Shown here: positions 36,740 through 45,136 of the stretch, in pieces
How the letters are laid out: each line of letters starts with the position of its first letter
Numbering within the stretch: position 1 is the first letter of the stretch
Source: Stieleria neptunia
GTDB taxonomy: Bacteria; Planctomycetota; Planctomycetia; Pirellulales; Pirellulaceae
Length of the DNA: 64,000 nt
Direction of reading: 5' to 3'
Assembly: GCF_007754155.1 (NCBI RefSeq)
Contig: NZ_CP037423.1
Location: forward strand, 6,566,838 to 6,630,837
Translations under genes and position numbers: made by a program
The notes under the pieces: generated by a model
What the model was told of the DNA's origin: nothing
What the model saw: the letters and a program-made list of their open reading frames with translations, nothing else
Databases searched by the model: none

Positions 36740-37204
36740 TTAACGAAAATCAGGAGGCGAAGGTTCACCGGGAACGATGCCCGCGTTGAGCATTTTCTCC
36801 TCCTGGAACCGCCTCAATCGCTCTTGGAACTCCTGCTCGGTTTCCTCGTCCGACTTCTTCTCGGGCCGGACCGGTTCAGGCGTCGGGTCGCCGTCAGAGC
36901 CCCTGGATTTGACGCCGCCGAGCGGCGCCACCCGCTCGCGAGCTTCGATTTCATCGCGGCCCGCGTCGCGAGGAGAAACGTCTCCGACTCGTGCACCACC
37001 GGGATCAAACAGACTGCCGACACGTCCCGAGTCACGCTGCGTCCGTTCCCAACTGCCTCCGTAGGCTGAATAGGCTTGGTCTTCGCGGTCGCAACACAGC
37101 CGACAACCGGCGCTGGATGTCACGACGCCGCAGAGCAGCGCCAGCCCCAACAGCGTGCGTGAAACACGACTCAGTCGCTCGTCTGGTTTGCGGTCAGCTC
37201 TCAT
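36740..37204 (-). CDS. Small lipoprotein, unknown function
   Basis: I do not recognise this 154-residue protein. A signal segment (TLLGLALLCGVVTSSAGC) ends in the lipobox SAGC at about residue 34, followed by the cysteine pair RLCCD. The rest is charged and low in hydrophobic residues, with a Pro-rich stretch (DPTPEPVRPEKK) and a Glu-rich helix (EETEQEFQERLRRFQEEKM) that may be a short coiled coil. The ATG at 37204 gives the correct signal peptide and has GAGAG about eight bases upstream. It converges on the HExxH gene across repeat copy B. Confidence 0.6.
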   Translation of the reverse strand: MRADRKPDERLSRVSRTLLGLALLCGVVTSSAGCRLCCDREDQAYSAYGGSWERTQRDSGRVGSLFDPGGARVGDVSPRDAGRDEIEARERVAPLGGVKSRGSDGDPTPEPVRPEKKSDEETEQEFQERLRRFQEEKMLNAGIVPGEPSPPDFR

Positions 37205-37363
37205 CGTGTTGCTCTCGTTCACCACTTCACAGCGGGATAGACTGTCAGCCCCGGTGCCAGTGTCAGTCCAAGGGCCGGGGCGCATAAAAAAAATGGCGTC
37301 CGCGGATGCGAACACCATTTGTATCGGTTACGACGACGAGAGGCTTTAGGAAAGATTTGCGGG

Positions 37364-37900
37364 TTAGTGGCGGATTGCGTGCACCACGTCGGTGATATTC
37401 TTGCTCATCAACGCCAGGGCTGATTCGATTCGGGGCGCGGTGCCGAGTCGGTCGCCGACGCCGGGCAGCGACATGACGCAAAACAGCACCAACACGAAAC
37501 CACCGTAGGCTGCACCACTATTGATGCCTGAATCATGTCCAATCACGCGAGAACCTTTGGTAAAGGGGAGACGAAATGCCCAGCGTTCTTTCGGTTCGTA
37601 TTCACGGATCGTGCCGACTTGCAAGCGAGCCTCCCCCTGAATCGTTTCGACGAACGTTTCGGCGATGACTTGAATGCGGCGACCGTCGTAGCGAAGGTCG
37701 TAGCTCTTGCCTGACTTGATCTTCTTTGCCAGTTTCGGGCCGAGTCCGAGTGTGAAACCGCCACCGGATGTTTCACGAACGAAGACCTTGAGGGATTTGC
37801 GACCGACTTGAAGCGTTGCGGTGCTGTCTCCGACCACTTTGCATCGATACGTTTTCGCTTGTCCCTCGGTGGGCAAGGTCTTGTAGGAATACGTTGGCAT
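37364..37900 (-). CDS. PilZ-like soluble domain with C-terminal membrane helix, hypothetical
   Basis: This 178-residue protein has a beta-rich N-terminal domain (about 15-105: KTYRCKVVGDSTATLQVG, VRETSGGGFTLGL, VGTIREYEP). The RETSGGGF segment loosely recalls the second part of a PilZ c-di-GMP site, but the RxxxR half is not clear, so this remains a guess. A single hydrophobic helix (AAYGGFVLVLFCVMSLPGV) lies near the C-terminus, followed by a polar tail. It would be a tail-anchored membrane protein. ATG 37900 starts the conserved-looking part; the open frame continues upstream. It is divergent from the cytochrome gene. Confidence 0.45.
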   Translation of the reverse strand: MPTYSYKTLPTEGQAKTYRCKVVGDSTATLQVGRKSLKVFVRETSGGGFTLGLGPKLAKKIKSGKSYDLRYDGRRIQVIAETFVETIQGEARLQVGTIREYEPKERWAFRLPFTKGSRVIGHDSGINSGAAYGGFVLVLFCVMSLPGVGDRLGTAPRIESALALMSKNITDVVHAIRH

Positions 37901-38198
37901 CGTTCTGACAACCGTTGTGAGAGGGTCTGCCGGGATTGGACCGAGAACCGATCCGGTTTGAAAAGCTTTCGCGCCGTCTGCACGAACACTGAACGCTAGC
38001 TCGAAAAATCTTGGACAGCGTCCCAAGGGGTGACCCCGCAGAGGGTTTTTCCTCAATAAGCTGTTCCGATTAGGAGCTTTGAACCGGCTATGTCAGTCCG
38101 ACCGGATGCAACGGTCATGTCAGGACGAATCGAAGAATCAGATCGGTGCCAGTCGACCGGTCCCGTTTCAATTCTTCCGAGCTCCGGACAGGCGGGCA

Positions 38199-40301
38199 AT
38201 GCAGGCCAAACCCATCATTCTGGTGGCATCCATCACCGTCATCTTGACGTTTCGCGTGGTTCCCGCGCCGGCGCAACAAACAATCCCCCAGTCTTGGTCG
38301 CATCCGAGCGAGCGAGATTCGTGGCAGCCCCCCCAGCGTCTCGCCACACCAACGGCATGGGATCCCGAATCGTTCTACCAGCTCCAGCGCATCGCAGCTG
38401 GCCCCGACCACCCGGCGAAGGCTCCGCTGTCGGTCGACCAATTGCGGCAATCGCTGCGGATCGCTGCACGGGGCGACGGTGAATCGCCGGCGACCGACAC
38501 CCCGTTGACCGCGAGCGGTGATGACTTGCTCGGCGGCGACTTGCTCGGCGGCGACTTGCTCGGTGGCGAACTGCAAGACGATCTGCTGCACGGCTCGACC
38601 GCCGATCCGCTGGCCGGCCTGGGCCCGGCCCAAGACCGTGACGACACCGCCCGACGTGATCCCCACGAAGACCTGTGGACGGAAGACTGCTATCCCTCCG
38701 CAGAATCGTGTCGTGCCTGCCACCCGGTTCAATACGAACAATGGAGGGCCAGTGGCCACGCCTATGCCACCGTCTCGCCGATGTACAATCGATTCGAACA
38801 AGCGATGACCGAGCTGACCGAGGGCACCGTGGGCAGCTTTTGCAACCGCTGCCATTCTCCGGTCCAAACCCAACTGAAAATCCCCCGTTCGGCCAGCGTG
38901 CTCGATGCCCCACCCGTGGTCCGCGAAGGCGTCACCTGCATCGCCTGTCACCGAATCAACGAACACTATTGGCGCAGCAACGGGGACCGCCGAATCGTTC
39001 CCGGCAACATTCACGCGCCGGTCTACGGCGGACGCGGCGGAGCGGGGGTCCGTGACGCGATCGCCAATGCCGACGCGTTGAAATTGAAACTTTCGCCGCA
39101 GGACAGCGGGCCGGGACAAGCGATTCACTTGCAGGGCCGGTTCTTTAAGCCGCTGACCAACAGCGACGTGTGCGTCTCCTGTCACCAGGTCGCCGTCCAT
39201 CCGGGCATTTGGCTAGAAGTCGTGCACGCACAATATCGAGCCGGCCCCGCGTCCAAACGCGGTGTGTCCTGCCAGGATTGTCACATGGGTGCCGTGCCGG
39301 GCAAACCGCATGGCTATCAAACCGACTTCGTGGCCCATCTGGGTGACAAGCCGTTCGGCGAGAAACGCAAACAGTCCAATCACATGTTTTGGGGGCCGGG
39401 CTTCTCCATCGCCCACCCGGGGATCTTTCCGCACCACCCCAAAGCCAAGCAGTACACGCCGCGCCAGTGGCTGGCGTTCGACTATCGAGCCGGCTGGGGA
39501 ACCGACGCGTTTGAAAATGCGGTGACCGCAGGGATGACATTCCCCGAACCGTGGGACACCGCCGACGATCGACGCGACGGACGCAAGATCATCGACGCCA
39601 ACCAGGCCAAGCTCGCCGAGAAGCGCGCCGGGTCGATCGCGACCATGGAAGGCGGACTCAAAATCGAAGGCCCGCATTTTGAACACGAGCCGACCGCCGG
39701 ACGCCGTTTGAAATTCAACTACACGGTTCGCAACATCAGCGAGGGACACAATCTGCCGACGGGTTCGCTGGGCGCACAACCACAGCTTTGGCTGAACGTC
39801 GCGTTGATCGATCCCGACGGCTGTCGTGTTTGGGAAAGCGGTTATCTGGATCGACACGGCGATCTGGCCGACATGCACTCGGTCGATGTCGCGACACACC
39901 GCGTAAAGCGCGACAAAGATCTGTTCAATCTGCAAACCAAGTTCTTGATCAACAACGTTCGCGGGACGGATCGCGAAGCCGCTCTGCCGCTGAACTTCTC
40001 CCTCGACCAACTCGTTTTCCTACGCCCCGGTGCCGTTCCCGTTTCGGTACTGAACCACCCGCCATTGATCCGAATGGAAGCCCACTCGATTGCGCCGCTC
40101 GATTCACGAACGGCCCGCTACTCGATTCCCGCCGACGTGATGACAAAGAAAGGACCGTATCGATTGAGCGTGCGAATGCGAAACCGCACCGAACCGATTT
40201 ACTTCATGCGTCAAATCGACAGCACGCCGGACATGATTCACCGCATGTTGGAAAACACGCTGGACCTGCACCCCTCCAGTCATACATTTTGGGTGCGCTG
40301 A
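38199..40301 (+). CDS. Secreted multihaem cytochrome c (five CxxCH)
   Basis: The 700-residue protein has a signal peptide (about 1-26, ending APAQQ), a Pro/Asp-rich segment with DLLGG repeated three times (108-122), and a cytochrome domain. Five haem c sites are visible: CRACH (171-175), CNRCH (215-219), CIACH (247-251), CVSCH (325-329) and CQDCH (358-362). Spaced His residues could be distal ligands (HAYAT, HMFWGP, HPGIFPHHP). The spacing resembles the cytochrome c554-type fold. The last 270 residues are a haem-free beta domain. Assembly needs periplasmic haem attachment. Its stop overlaps the ATG of an outer-membrane barrel gene by one base (TGATG), so the two are translationally coupled. 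Together they may move electrons through the outer membrane, though an enzymatic role is possible. Confidence 0.85.
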   Translation: MQAKPIILVASITVILTFRVVPAPAQQTIPQSWSHPSERDSWQPPQRLATPTAWDPESFYQLQRIAAGPDHPAKAPLSVDQLRQSLRIAARGDGESPATDTPLTASGDDLLGGDLLGGDLLGGELQDDLLHGSTADPLAGLGPAQDRDDTARRDPHEDLWTEDCYPSAESCRACHPVQYEQWRASGHAYATVSPMYNRFEQAMTELTEGTVGSFCNRCHSPVQTQLKIPRSASVLDAPPVVREGVTCIACHRINEHYWRSNGDRRIVPGNIHAPVYGGRGGAGVRDAIANADALKLKLSPQDSGPGQAIHLQGRFFKPLTNSDVCVSCHQVAVHPGIWLEVVHAQYRAGPASKRGVSCQDCHMGAVPGKPHGYQTDFVAHLGDKPFGEKRKQSNHMFWGPGFSIAHPGIFPHHPKAKQYTPRQWLAFDYRAGWGTDAFENAVTAGMTFPEPWDTADDRRDGRKIIDANQAKLAEKRAGSIATMEGGLKIEGPHFEHEPTAGRRLKFNYTVRNISEGHNLPTGSLGAQPQLWLNVALIDPDGCRVWESGYLDRHGDLADMHSVDVATHRVKRDKDLFNLQTKFLINNVRGTDREAALPLNFSLDQLVFLRPGAVPVSVLNHPPLIRMEAHSIAPLDSRTARYSIPADVMTKKGPYRLSVRMRNRTEPIYFMRQIDSTPDMIHRMLENTLDLHPSSHTFWVR
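38523..38567 (+). repeat. 15-bp in-frame tandem repeat, three copies
   Basis: Three copies of GACTTGCTCGGCGGC, the third with one change, encode DLLGG repeats in the cytochrome linker. The period keeps the frame, so copy number can change without breaking the gene. Confidence 0.9.
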
Positions 40302-42283
40302 TGACGAAATCAAAACGATACTTGTTCGCCCTGACGCTGCTGTCGCTGTGCGCGATCGGTGCAGACCATCCCCGTCGCCTGCCGCCGGTTCATTCAACAA
40401 CGGACGCGACGACTCCAATGGGCGCCACGCCCCTGGTCACAACGGACTTCGACCGCGTGCTTCGGCGCACACTTGCGGAGCTGGACCGGCAAACGAGTCC
40501 AACACCAACCGAGCCACCTGCCGCGTCGGATCCGTCCGCCGTTTGCGACGAATCTGTCGCCGAATCGGCACGCCGCGCTGATGCCGCACCGCGGCCACAA
40601 ACGGGATCGCGACTGGACCGATTCACCGCCGCACTGGATCGATACATCACGCCGCAAATCGAGCCACAACCAGAGATGGCGATGCGGCGCCTGCCCACGA
40701 CGGATACGCAACTCCCGCCATTGCCTGCAGACTTGTTCGGCAGCGACACTGCGGTTTCCGGCACCGCTGCAACCAGCGCACCACTGATCGACGCCGATCG
40801 ATCACTCGTTGAACCAGCGTTGCAAGCACCGACCGCGCAAGCACCGACCGCGCAAGCCCGAACCACGACACTGGGCGAAACGTTGAACCGGGATCCGCAC
40901 GCAGAACCGGCGCCGATCGTGCTGCACCACCCCTGCATGGATTTCTCCCCCATGCCGCTCGATCCCGACGCCTGCTACCACGATTCCGGCCGCGAAGCCT
41001 GGGTCTACGATGCGAAACGCGACGTCCCGACCCAGCATCCCTGGGTCGAATGGGGGCGCGTCTGGTACGGAGACGGGATCACACCGCGGGGACGCGATCT
41101 ATTCGGTCCGATGAACCTGGTTCGCCCCAAGTTTTATGTCTACGGTGACTTTCGAACGGGCATCCAAGCGGGGCGCAACGCCGGCGGGCGGGCCGACAAT
41201 TGGGCCAATCGCTTGAACTTGGATTTGGATCTCCAGATCACCGACACCGAACGATTCCATGCCTTTGTCGGCCCCTTGGACAAACAGAATCGATTCACGC
41301 GTTGGGAAATGATCGACGGTGATTTGCATTACCGCAACGAAATGAACCTGACGCCGGCGACCGCGTTCTTCGAAGGCGATCTGGGCGTCATGCTGGGGGC
41401 CTTGGGAAATCAATCCTCGCCGCTGGAGTTGCCGATCTCGGCGGGACTGATGCCGCTGTTGTTCCAAAACGGCATTTGGATGGAAGACGCCGTCAGCGGG
41501 ATCGCGTTTGCCCTACCGGCCAAGCACAGCCGGCTGCTCAACTGGGCCAACTTTGATGTCAGCTTCTTTGCCGTGTTCGATCAACTCAACAGCCCCGCGT
41601 TTGCCGACAACAGCGATGCACAAGCCTTCGGGACCGCGTGGTTCATCGAAGCCTATGGCGGCTACATCGAAACGGGCTATGCGTACCTGAATCACCGCAA
41701 CGATGATTCATTGAGCTACCACAACGCGACGTTCAGTTTTACGCGACGCTACTTCGATCGCATCAGCAACAGCGTCCGTGTGATCGTCAATGCGGGACAG
41801 GATCGCGCCAAATCCGACCGAACCGCCGACGGCGGATTGCTGTTGGTTGAAAACAGTTGGATCACGGCCGCGCCGTTGACCGTGGTTCCCTACGCCAACT
41901 TTTTCTATGGTTGGGACCGGCCACAATCGGTCGCCCGCGCCGGAATCTCCGGAGGCATCTTACGCAACACGGGAATCAACTTTGACACCGACGGGTTGAA
42001 CGGCTTTGCCACGCTGGATACCTCCGCCGCCGATACGGCCGGCGGCTCGGTCGGCGTCGATTTGATCGGCGACGATCTGGACCGCCAGCTGCTGCTGGAG
42101 CTGAGTTACCTGACGCCCCACGGTGATCGCGCGATCGCCCGCGGCGATCAGTACGCGATCGGAGCCCGGTATCAGTTCCCGATCTCCAACGCGACGCTGC
42201 TGCGGTTCGACGTCATGCACGGCTGGCGCGAAGGCGATGACAACGTCTACGGCACCCGGATGGAATACCGCTGGAAGTTCTAA
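40301..42283 (+). CDS. Outer-membrane beta-barrel protein coupled to the multihaem cytochrome
   Basis: This 660-residue protein starts at an ATG shared with the cytochrome stop. It has a signal peptide (about 1-21, YLFALTLLSLCAIGA), about 200 residues of Pro/Thr/Ala-rich periplasmic linker with APTAQ repeats, and a barrel domain (about 265-660). The barrel shows alternating amphipathic strands (PKFYVYGDFRTGIQAG, ANRLNLDLDLQITDTERFHAF, ANFDVSFFAVFDQL, VVPYANFFYGWDRPQ, RQLLLELSYLT, ALLRFDVMHGW-type ends) and closes with MEYRWKF, a terminal Phe recognised by the BAM machinery. It is unlike the two BBP7 barrels in this window. Pairing with a multihaem cytochrome recalls the porin-cytochrome conduits of Geobacter and Ignavibacteria. 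Confidence 0.75.
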   Translation: MTKSKRYLFALTLLSLCAIGADHPRRLPPVHSTTDATTPMGATPLVTTDFDRVLRRTLAELDRQTSPTPTEPPAASDPSAVCDESVAESARRADAAPRPQTGSRLDRFTAALDRYITPQIEPQPEMAMRRLPTTDTQLPPLPADLFGSDTAVSGTAATSAPLIDADRSLVEPALQAPTAQAPTAQARTTTLGETLNRDPHAEPAPIVLHHPCMDFSPMPLDPDACYHDSGREAWVYDAKRDVPTQHPWVEWGRVWYGDGITPRGRDLFGPMNLVRPKFYVYGDFRTGIQAGRNAGGRADNWANRLNLDLDLQITDTERFHAFVGPLDKQNRFTRWEMIDGDLHYRNEMNLTPATAFFEGDLGVMLGALGNQSSPLELPISAGLMPLLFQNGIWMEDAVSGIAFALPAKHSRLLNWANFDVSFFAVFDQLNSPAFADNSDAQAFGTAWFIEAYGGYIETGYAYLNHRNDDSLSYHNATFSFTRRYFDRISNSVRVIVNAGQDRAKSDRTADGGLLLVENSWITAAPLTVVPYANFFYGWDRPQSVARAGISGGILRNTGINFDTDGLNGFATLDTSAADTAGGSVGVDLIGDDLDRQLLLELSYLTPHGDRAIARGDQYAIGARYQFPISNATLLRFDVMHGWREGDDNVYGTRMEYRWKF

Positions 42284-43947
42284 CGGAACAGTTTCAGTTT
42301 GATCGGTGCACCAACTTCCCCGGCGGAATCGGCGCCCGACGCGGCTTCTTCTTCGGCGTCTTGTTTGGATCGGGCGACATCGACAAGACGCGCCAGCCGT
42401 TCGATCTCGGTTCGGGATTCGTGAGCCGATTGCACACGTTGGCTGGTGATCACCACGATCGTGTCACGCGCCCGCGAGGATTCGATCGCCCACTCGATGG
42501 CTTTGTCTTGATCGGCAACCAAGCGAATCGCGGCGCACTTTTTCACGCCGTCCAGCAACTGGTGGGAGCGCTGCAAAAACGAACCGGACTGATGGGGACG
42601 CGACGTCACCACGCAATGATGTGCGAATCGTTCGATCGCGTGTCCGTAGCTGGCCAACAAATCGTCGTCGTCGCCTTCGCCGATCGCCAACACGCACCAG
42701 ACCCGACCGCCTGCACCGACGGCCTTGGCCGTCCGCAACGCCTCGGTGACACGATCCACCGTCCCGCCGGTTTCCAGCACCACCGTCGCGTGGCCAAAAT
42801 CAACCAAACGCTGACCACGGCCGGGAATCGATCGAAGCGTGGACAAATGCTTGGCGATCTCGTGGGGTGAATGCCCCAACAGCGAACCCAATGCCGCGGC
42901 GGCGGCGATGTTGGATGCCATCGAGATCCCGCACAGCGGCGTTTCCATCATCGCGCTGGTGTCACCGGCGGTCAGCATCAGCGTCGCCATGCCGCCGGAT
43001 TGATCGATCATGATCGCACCGAATTCGCTGTCGGACGATGTGCCATAATAGATCGGCTTGCACCGCGATTCGTCCAACAATCGAACCGTCTTGGCGTCGT
43101 CGCCGGGTGCGATCACGATTCCCGTCGACGTCAGTTGTTCGATCAAACATTGCAACCCACACGGTCCAAAATCGTCGGACAACTCGCGTTTCCCCGTGAC
43201 GAGCAACACGTCAAACTGCATCGAGTCGTAGTGTCCATCGCGGGCGGCCGTTTCATCGATCTCGATGATCGCGATCCGGCTCAGACAGTCGCTCGATTCG
43301 GCGATCCACTCGATCAACTCGGCGCCGTAACAGACCTGTCGTGATGATGTCTCGTTGACCACGCCGTCGCTGGATCCGAGGTCACATTGGTAGGCGGTTC
43401 GAATCCCCAACGCCTTGGTCAACGTTGCCGCCAACAGACACGTCGATGTTTTGCCGCTATGACCGAGAACGCCAACGGTCAACAACGTCCGATCGGGCTG
43501 CTGGTGCCGAGCCGATGCGATTCGGGCCAAGGCATGGTCAACGCTGCCGACGATGCATTGGGGCAGCGGACAGGGCAACATTTGTTCGGTCAAAATGCCG
43601 CCGGCGCCGCGGGCCAACGCGACCGAAATCAACTCGTTCGGATCGCCTTCACCGACGCGGTACATCACGACATCGCCTGGACCACAGGACGCGACGTCTG
43701 CGACGAGATTTGAAACCCCGAGATCCTCGCAGCCGAAAAACTTGGCCTCGGGAAACAACCCGGCCAGCATGACCGGTCCCGCAGGCGCGTCGTCTTCGAC
43801 CGCGAAACTTTCCACGGTCGCCGACGTCATCGGCGGAGCACCCGTGCCGGACACCTTGGACAGCGGAACCAGCTCTTTGTTGACCGAGTCATCGCCAAGG
43901 AGTGTCCGAAAAGAAACGCTTTGTCGAACGTCAAATGCGTGTCGCAT
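42280..43947 (-). CDS. Mur ligase family protein, MurE-like paralogue
   Basis: Mur ligases join an amino acid to a carboxylate with ATP. The 555-residue protein has a MurE-like N-terminal domain (SNLVADVASCGPGDVVMYRVGEG, LARGAGGILTEQ), a central ATPase domain with P-loop GVLGHSGKTST, and a C-terminal domain with SIPGRGQRLVDFG and VVITSQRVQSAH. The P-loop GHSGKTS departs from the usual GTNGKT, and the MurE diaminopimelate motif DNPR is not seen; SRPHQSGSF stands nearby. I therefore infer a paralogue with an altered acceptor rather than the main MurE. A strong GGAGG lies about seven bases before the ATG. The gene ends overlapping the barrel gene's stop by four bases, tail to tail. Confidence 0.7.
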   Translation of the reverse strand: MRHAFDVRQSVSFRTLLGDDSVNKELVPLSKVSGTGAPPMTSATVESFAVEDDAPAGPVMLAGLFPEAKFFGCEDLGVSNLVADVASCGPGDVVMYRVGEGDPNELISVALARGAGGILTEQMLPCPLPQCIVGSVDHALARIASARHQQPDRTLLTVGVLGHSGKTSTCLLAATLTKALGIRTAYQCDLGSSDGVVNETSSRQVCYGAELIEWIAESSDCLSRIAIIEIDETAARDGHYDSMQFDVLLVTGKRELSDDFGPCGLQCLIEQLTSTGIVIAPGDDAKTVRLLDESRCKPIYYGTSSDSEFGAIMIDQSGGMATLMLTAGDTSAMMETPLCGISMASNIAAAAALGSLLGHSPHEIAKHLSTLRSIPGRGQRLVDFGHATVVLETGGTVDRVTEALRTAKAVGAGGRVWCVLAIGEGDDDDLLASYGHAIERFAHHCVVTSRPHQSGSFLQRSHQLLDGVKKCAAIRLVADQDKAIEWAIESSRARDTIVVITSQRVQSAHESRTEIERLARLVDVARSKQDAEEEAASGADSAGEVGAPIKLKLFR

Positions 43948-44085
43948 GAGATGGCCTCCGTGCACATCGTGGGGTTCAGCTTTCACGAATGGGTAAGCGA
44001 TCCTTTCGCTTACGTTTGGTATCCGCGATCGATGCACAGATTGTTCTTGTATTGCAAAACCGGTCAATACGAGTTTTTTCGGCGG

Positions 44086-45030
44086 CTACATCAAGCCGGC
44101 GTCGCGAAGCATCAGCTGCAAGTCGTCCCAGGCCGCTTTTTTTGCGGCCGGATTGCGCAACAGGTATGAAGGGTGATAGGTCACCAACACTTTGCTATCA
44201 AAGTATTGATGAAATTTTCCTCGCAATCGCCCGACGGACAGTTTGGTGCGAAGCAGCGCTTGGGCGCTGACCAGCCCCAGGCAGACGATGTATTCGGGTC
44301 GCAAGATTTCCAGCTGCGCTTGGAAGTACTCACGGCAGTTTTCGATTTCGGTCGGCTCGGGGTTTCGGTTGTTGGGCGGTCGACACTTGACCGTGTTCAT
44401 GATGTAGACGTCTTCGCGGGCGAACTTGCACGCTTGGATCATCTTGGTCAACAGTTGACCGGCTTTGCCGACGAACGGGCGGCCGGACAGATCTTCGTCG
44501 CGGCCGGGGCCTTCGCCAAAGAAGGCGACGCGCGGGCTCACGTTGCCTTCGCCGAAAACCGTTTTGGTGCGGCACTTGGAAAGGATTTCACAGCGCGTGC
44601 AGGCGGCCACCTGTTCGGAGAACTTTGCCAGTTCGGCGGCGCGAGCATCGGAGGCGAGCGAGGGTCCGGGGTAGGGCTCGGCGGGATCGGCCGAATCGAC
44701 CTCGAGGGAGAACGCGGGGGCGGGTCCGCCGACGCTCGGCTGCACCGCCCCGCTGGCACCCGCGACGGGAGTGGCGGGCGGCGCCGCGGCGGCGGGCTGA
44801 ACCGACGGGGGGGCTGAGGCGGACGACGGCGGAGCGGCTTGATCGGCGGCTTGATCGGGCGAACCGCTGCCGGCGAATCGAAAATGTTCCGCCAGTGCGG
44901 CCGCGGCATCCGGATCGGCCGTCGGCAACCACTGGACGCCGATGCGTTGCAGATGTTCGGCCAGTCCGCCGGCTTGGGCGAGCGTGACGGCCGGATCGAG
45001 CATTGGGATGTTTTGATTTTCTTGCGGCAT
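44086..45030 (-). CDS. Family 4 uracil-DNA glycosylase (Fe-S)
   Basis: This enzyme removes uracil from DNA. The 314-residue protein has the family-4 signs: four Fe-S cysteines (ACTRC with C-x2-C, then MNTVKC, then ENC), motif GEGPGRDED, a FVGKAGQLL helix and the late YHPSYLLRNPA with the catalytic-region His. Before the core lies an Ala/Pro-rich flexible linker (about 55-125), and ahead of that a short helical domain (AGGLAEHLQRIGVQWLP) that may hold a partner. The ATG at 45030 is followed by a gap of about 100 bases to der, which is divergent. Confidence 0.88.
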   Translation of the reverse strand: MPQENQNIPMLDPAVTLAQAGGLAEHLQRIGVQWLPTADPDAAAALAEHFRFAGSGSPDQAADQAAPPSSASAPPSVQPAAAAPPATPVAGASGAVQPSVGGPAPAFSLEVDSADPAEPYPGPSLASDARAAELAKFSEQVAACTRCEILSKCRTKTVFGEGNVSPRVAFFGEGPGRDEDLSGRPFVGKAGQLLTKMIQACKFAREDVYIMNTVKCRPPNNRNPEPTEIENCREYFQAQLEILRPEYIVCLGLVSAQALLRTKLSVGRLRGKFHQYFDSKVLVTYHPSYLLRNPAAKKAAWDDLQLMLRDAGLM

Positions 45031-45136
45031 GGCACCATAGATAACACACGGCCTACTTGTTTTGCACCATGGCGTTTAACATAGCACGCTGGTTTCCCAT
45101 CCCGTTCCGCGCCACGCCTGTCCGACAGTCTTTTCC

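Noticed and set aside
38079..38198. Longer start for the multihaem cytochrome
   Set aside because: The extra 40 residues lie before a clear signal peptide and include no conserved sequence. The ATG at 38199 has GGACAGG upstream.
39788..40300. Upstream extension of the barrel gene inside the cytochrome gene
   Set aside because: The frame is open but reads as Arg-rich shadow sequence. The ATG at 40301 begins a normal signal peptide.
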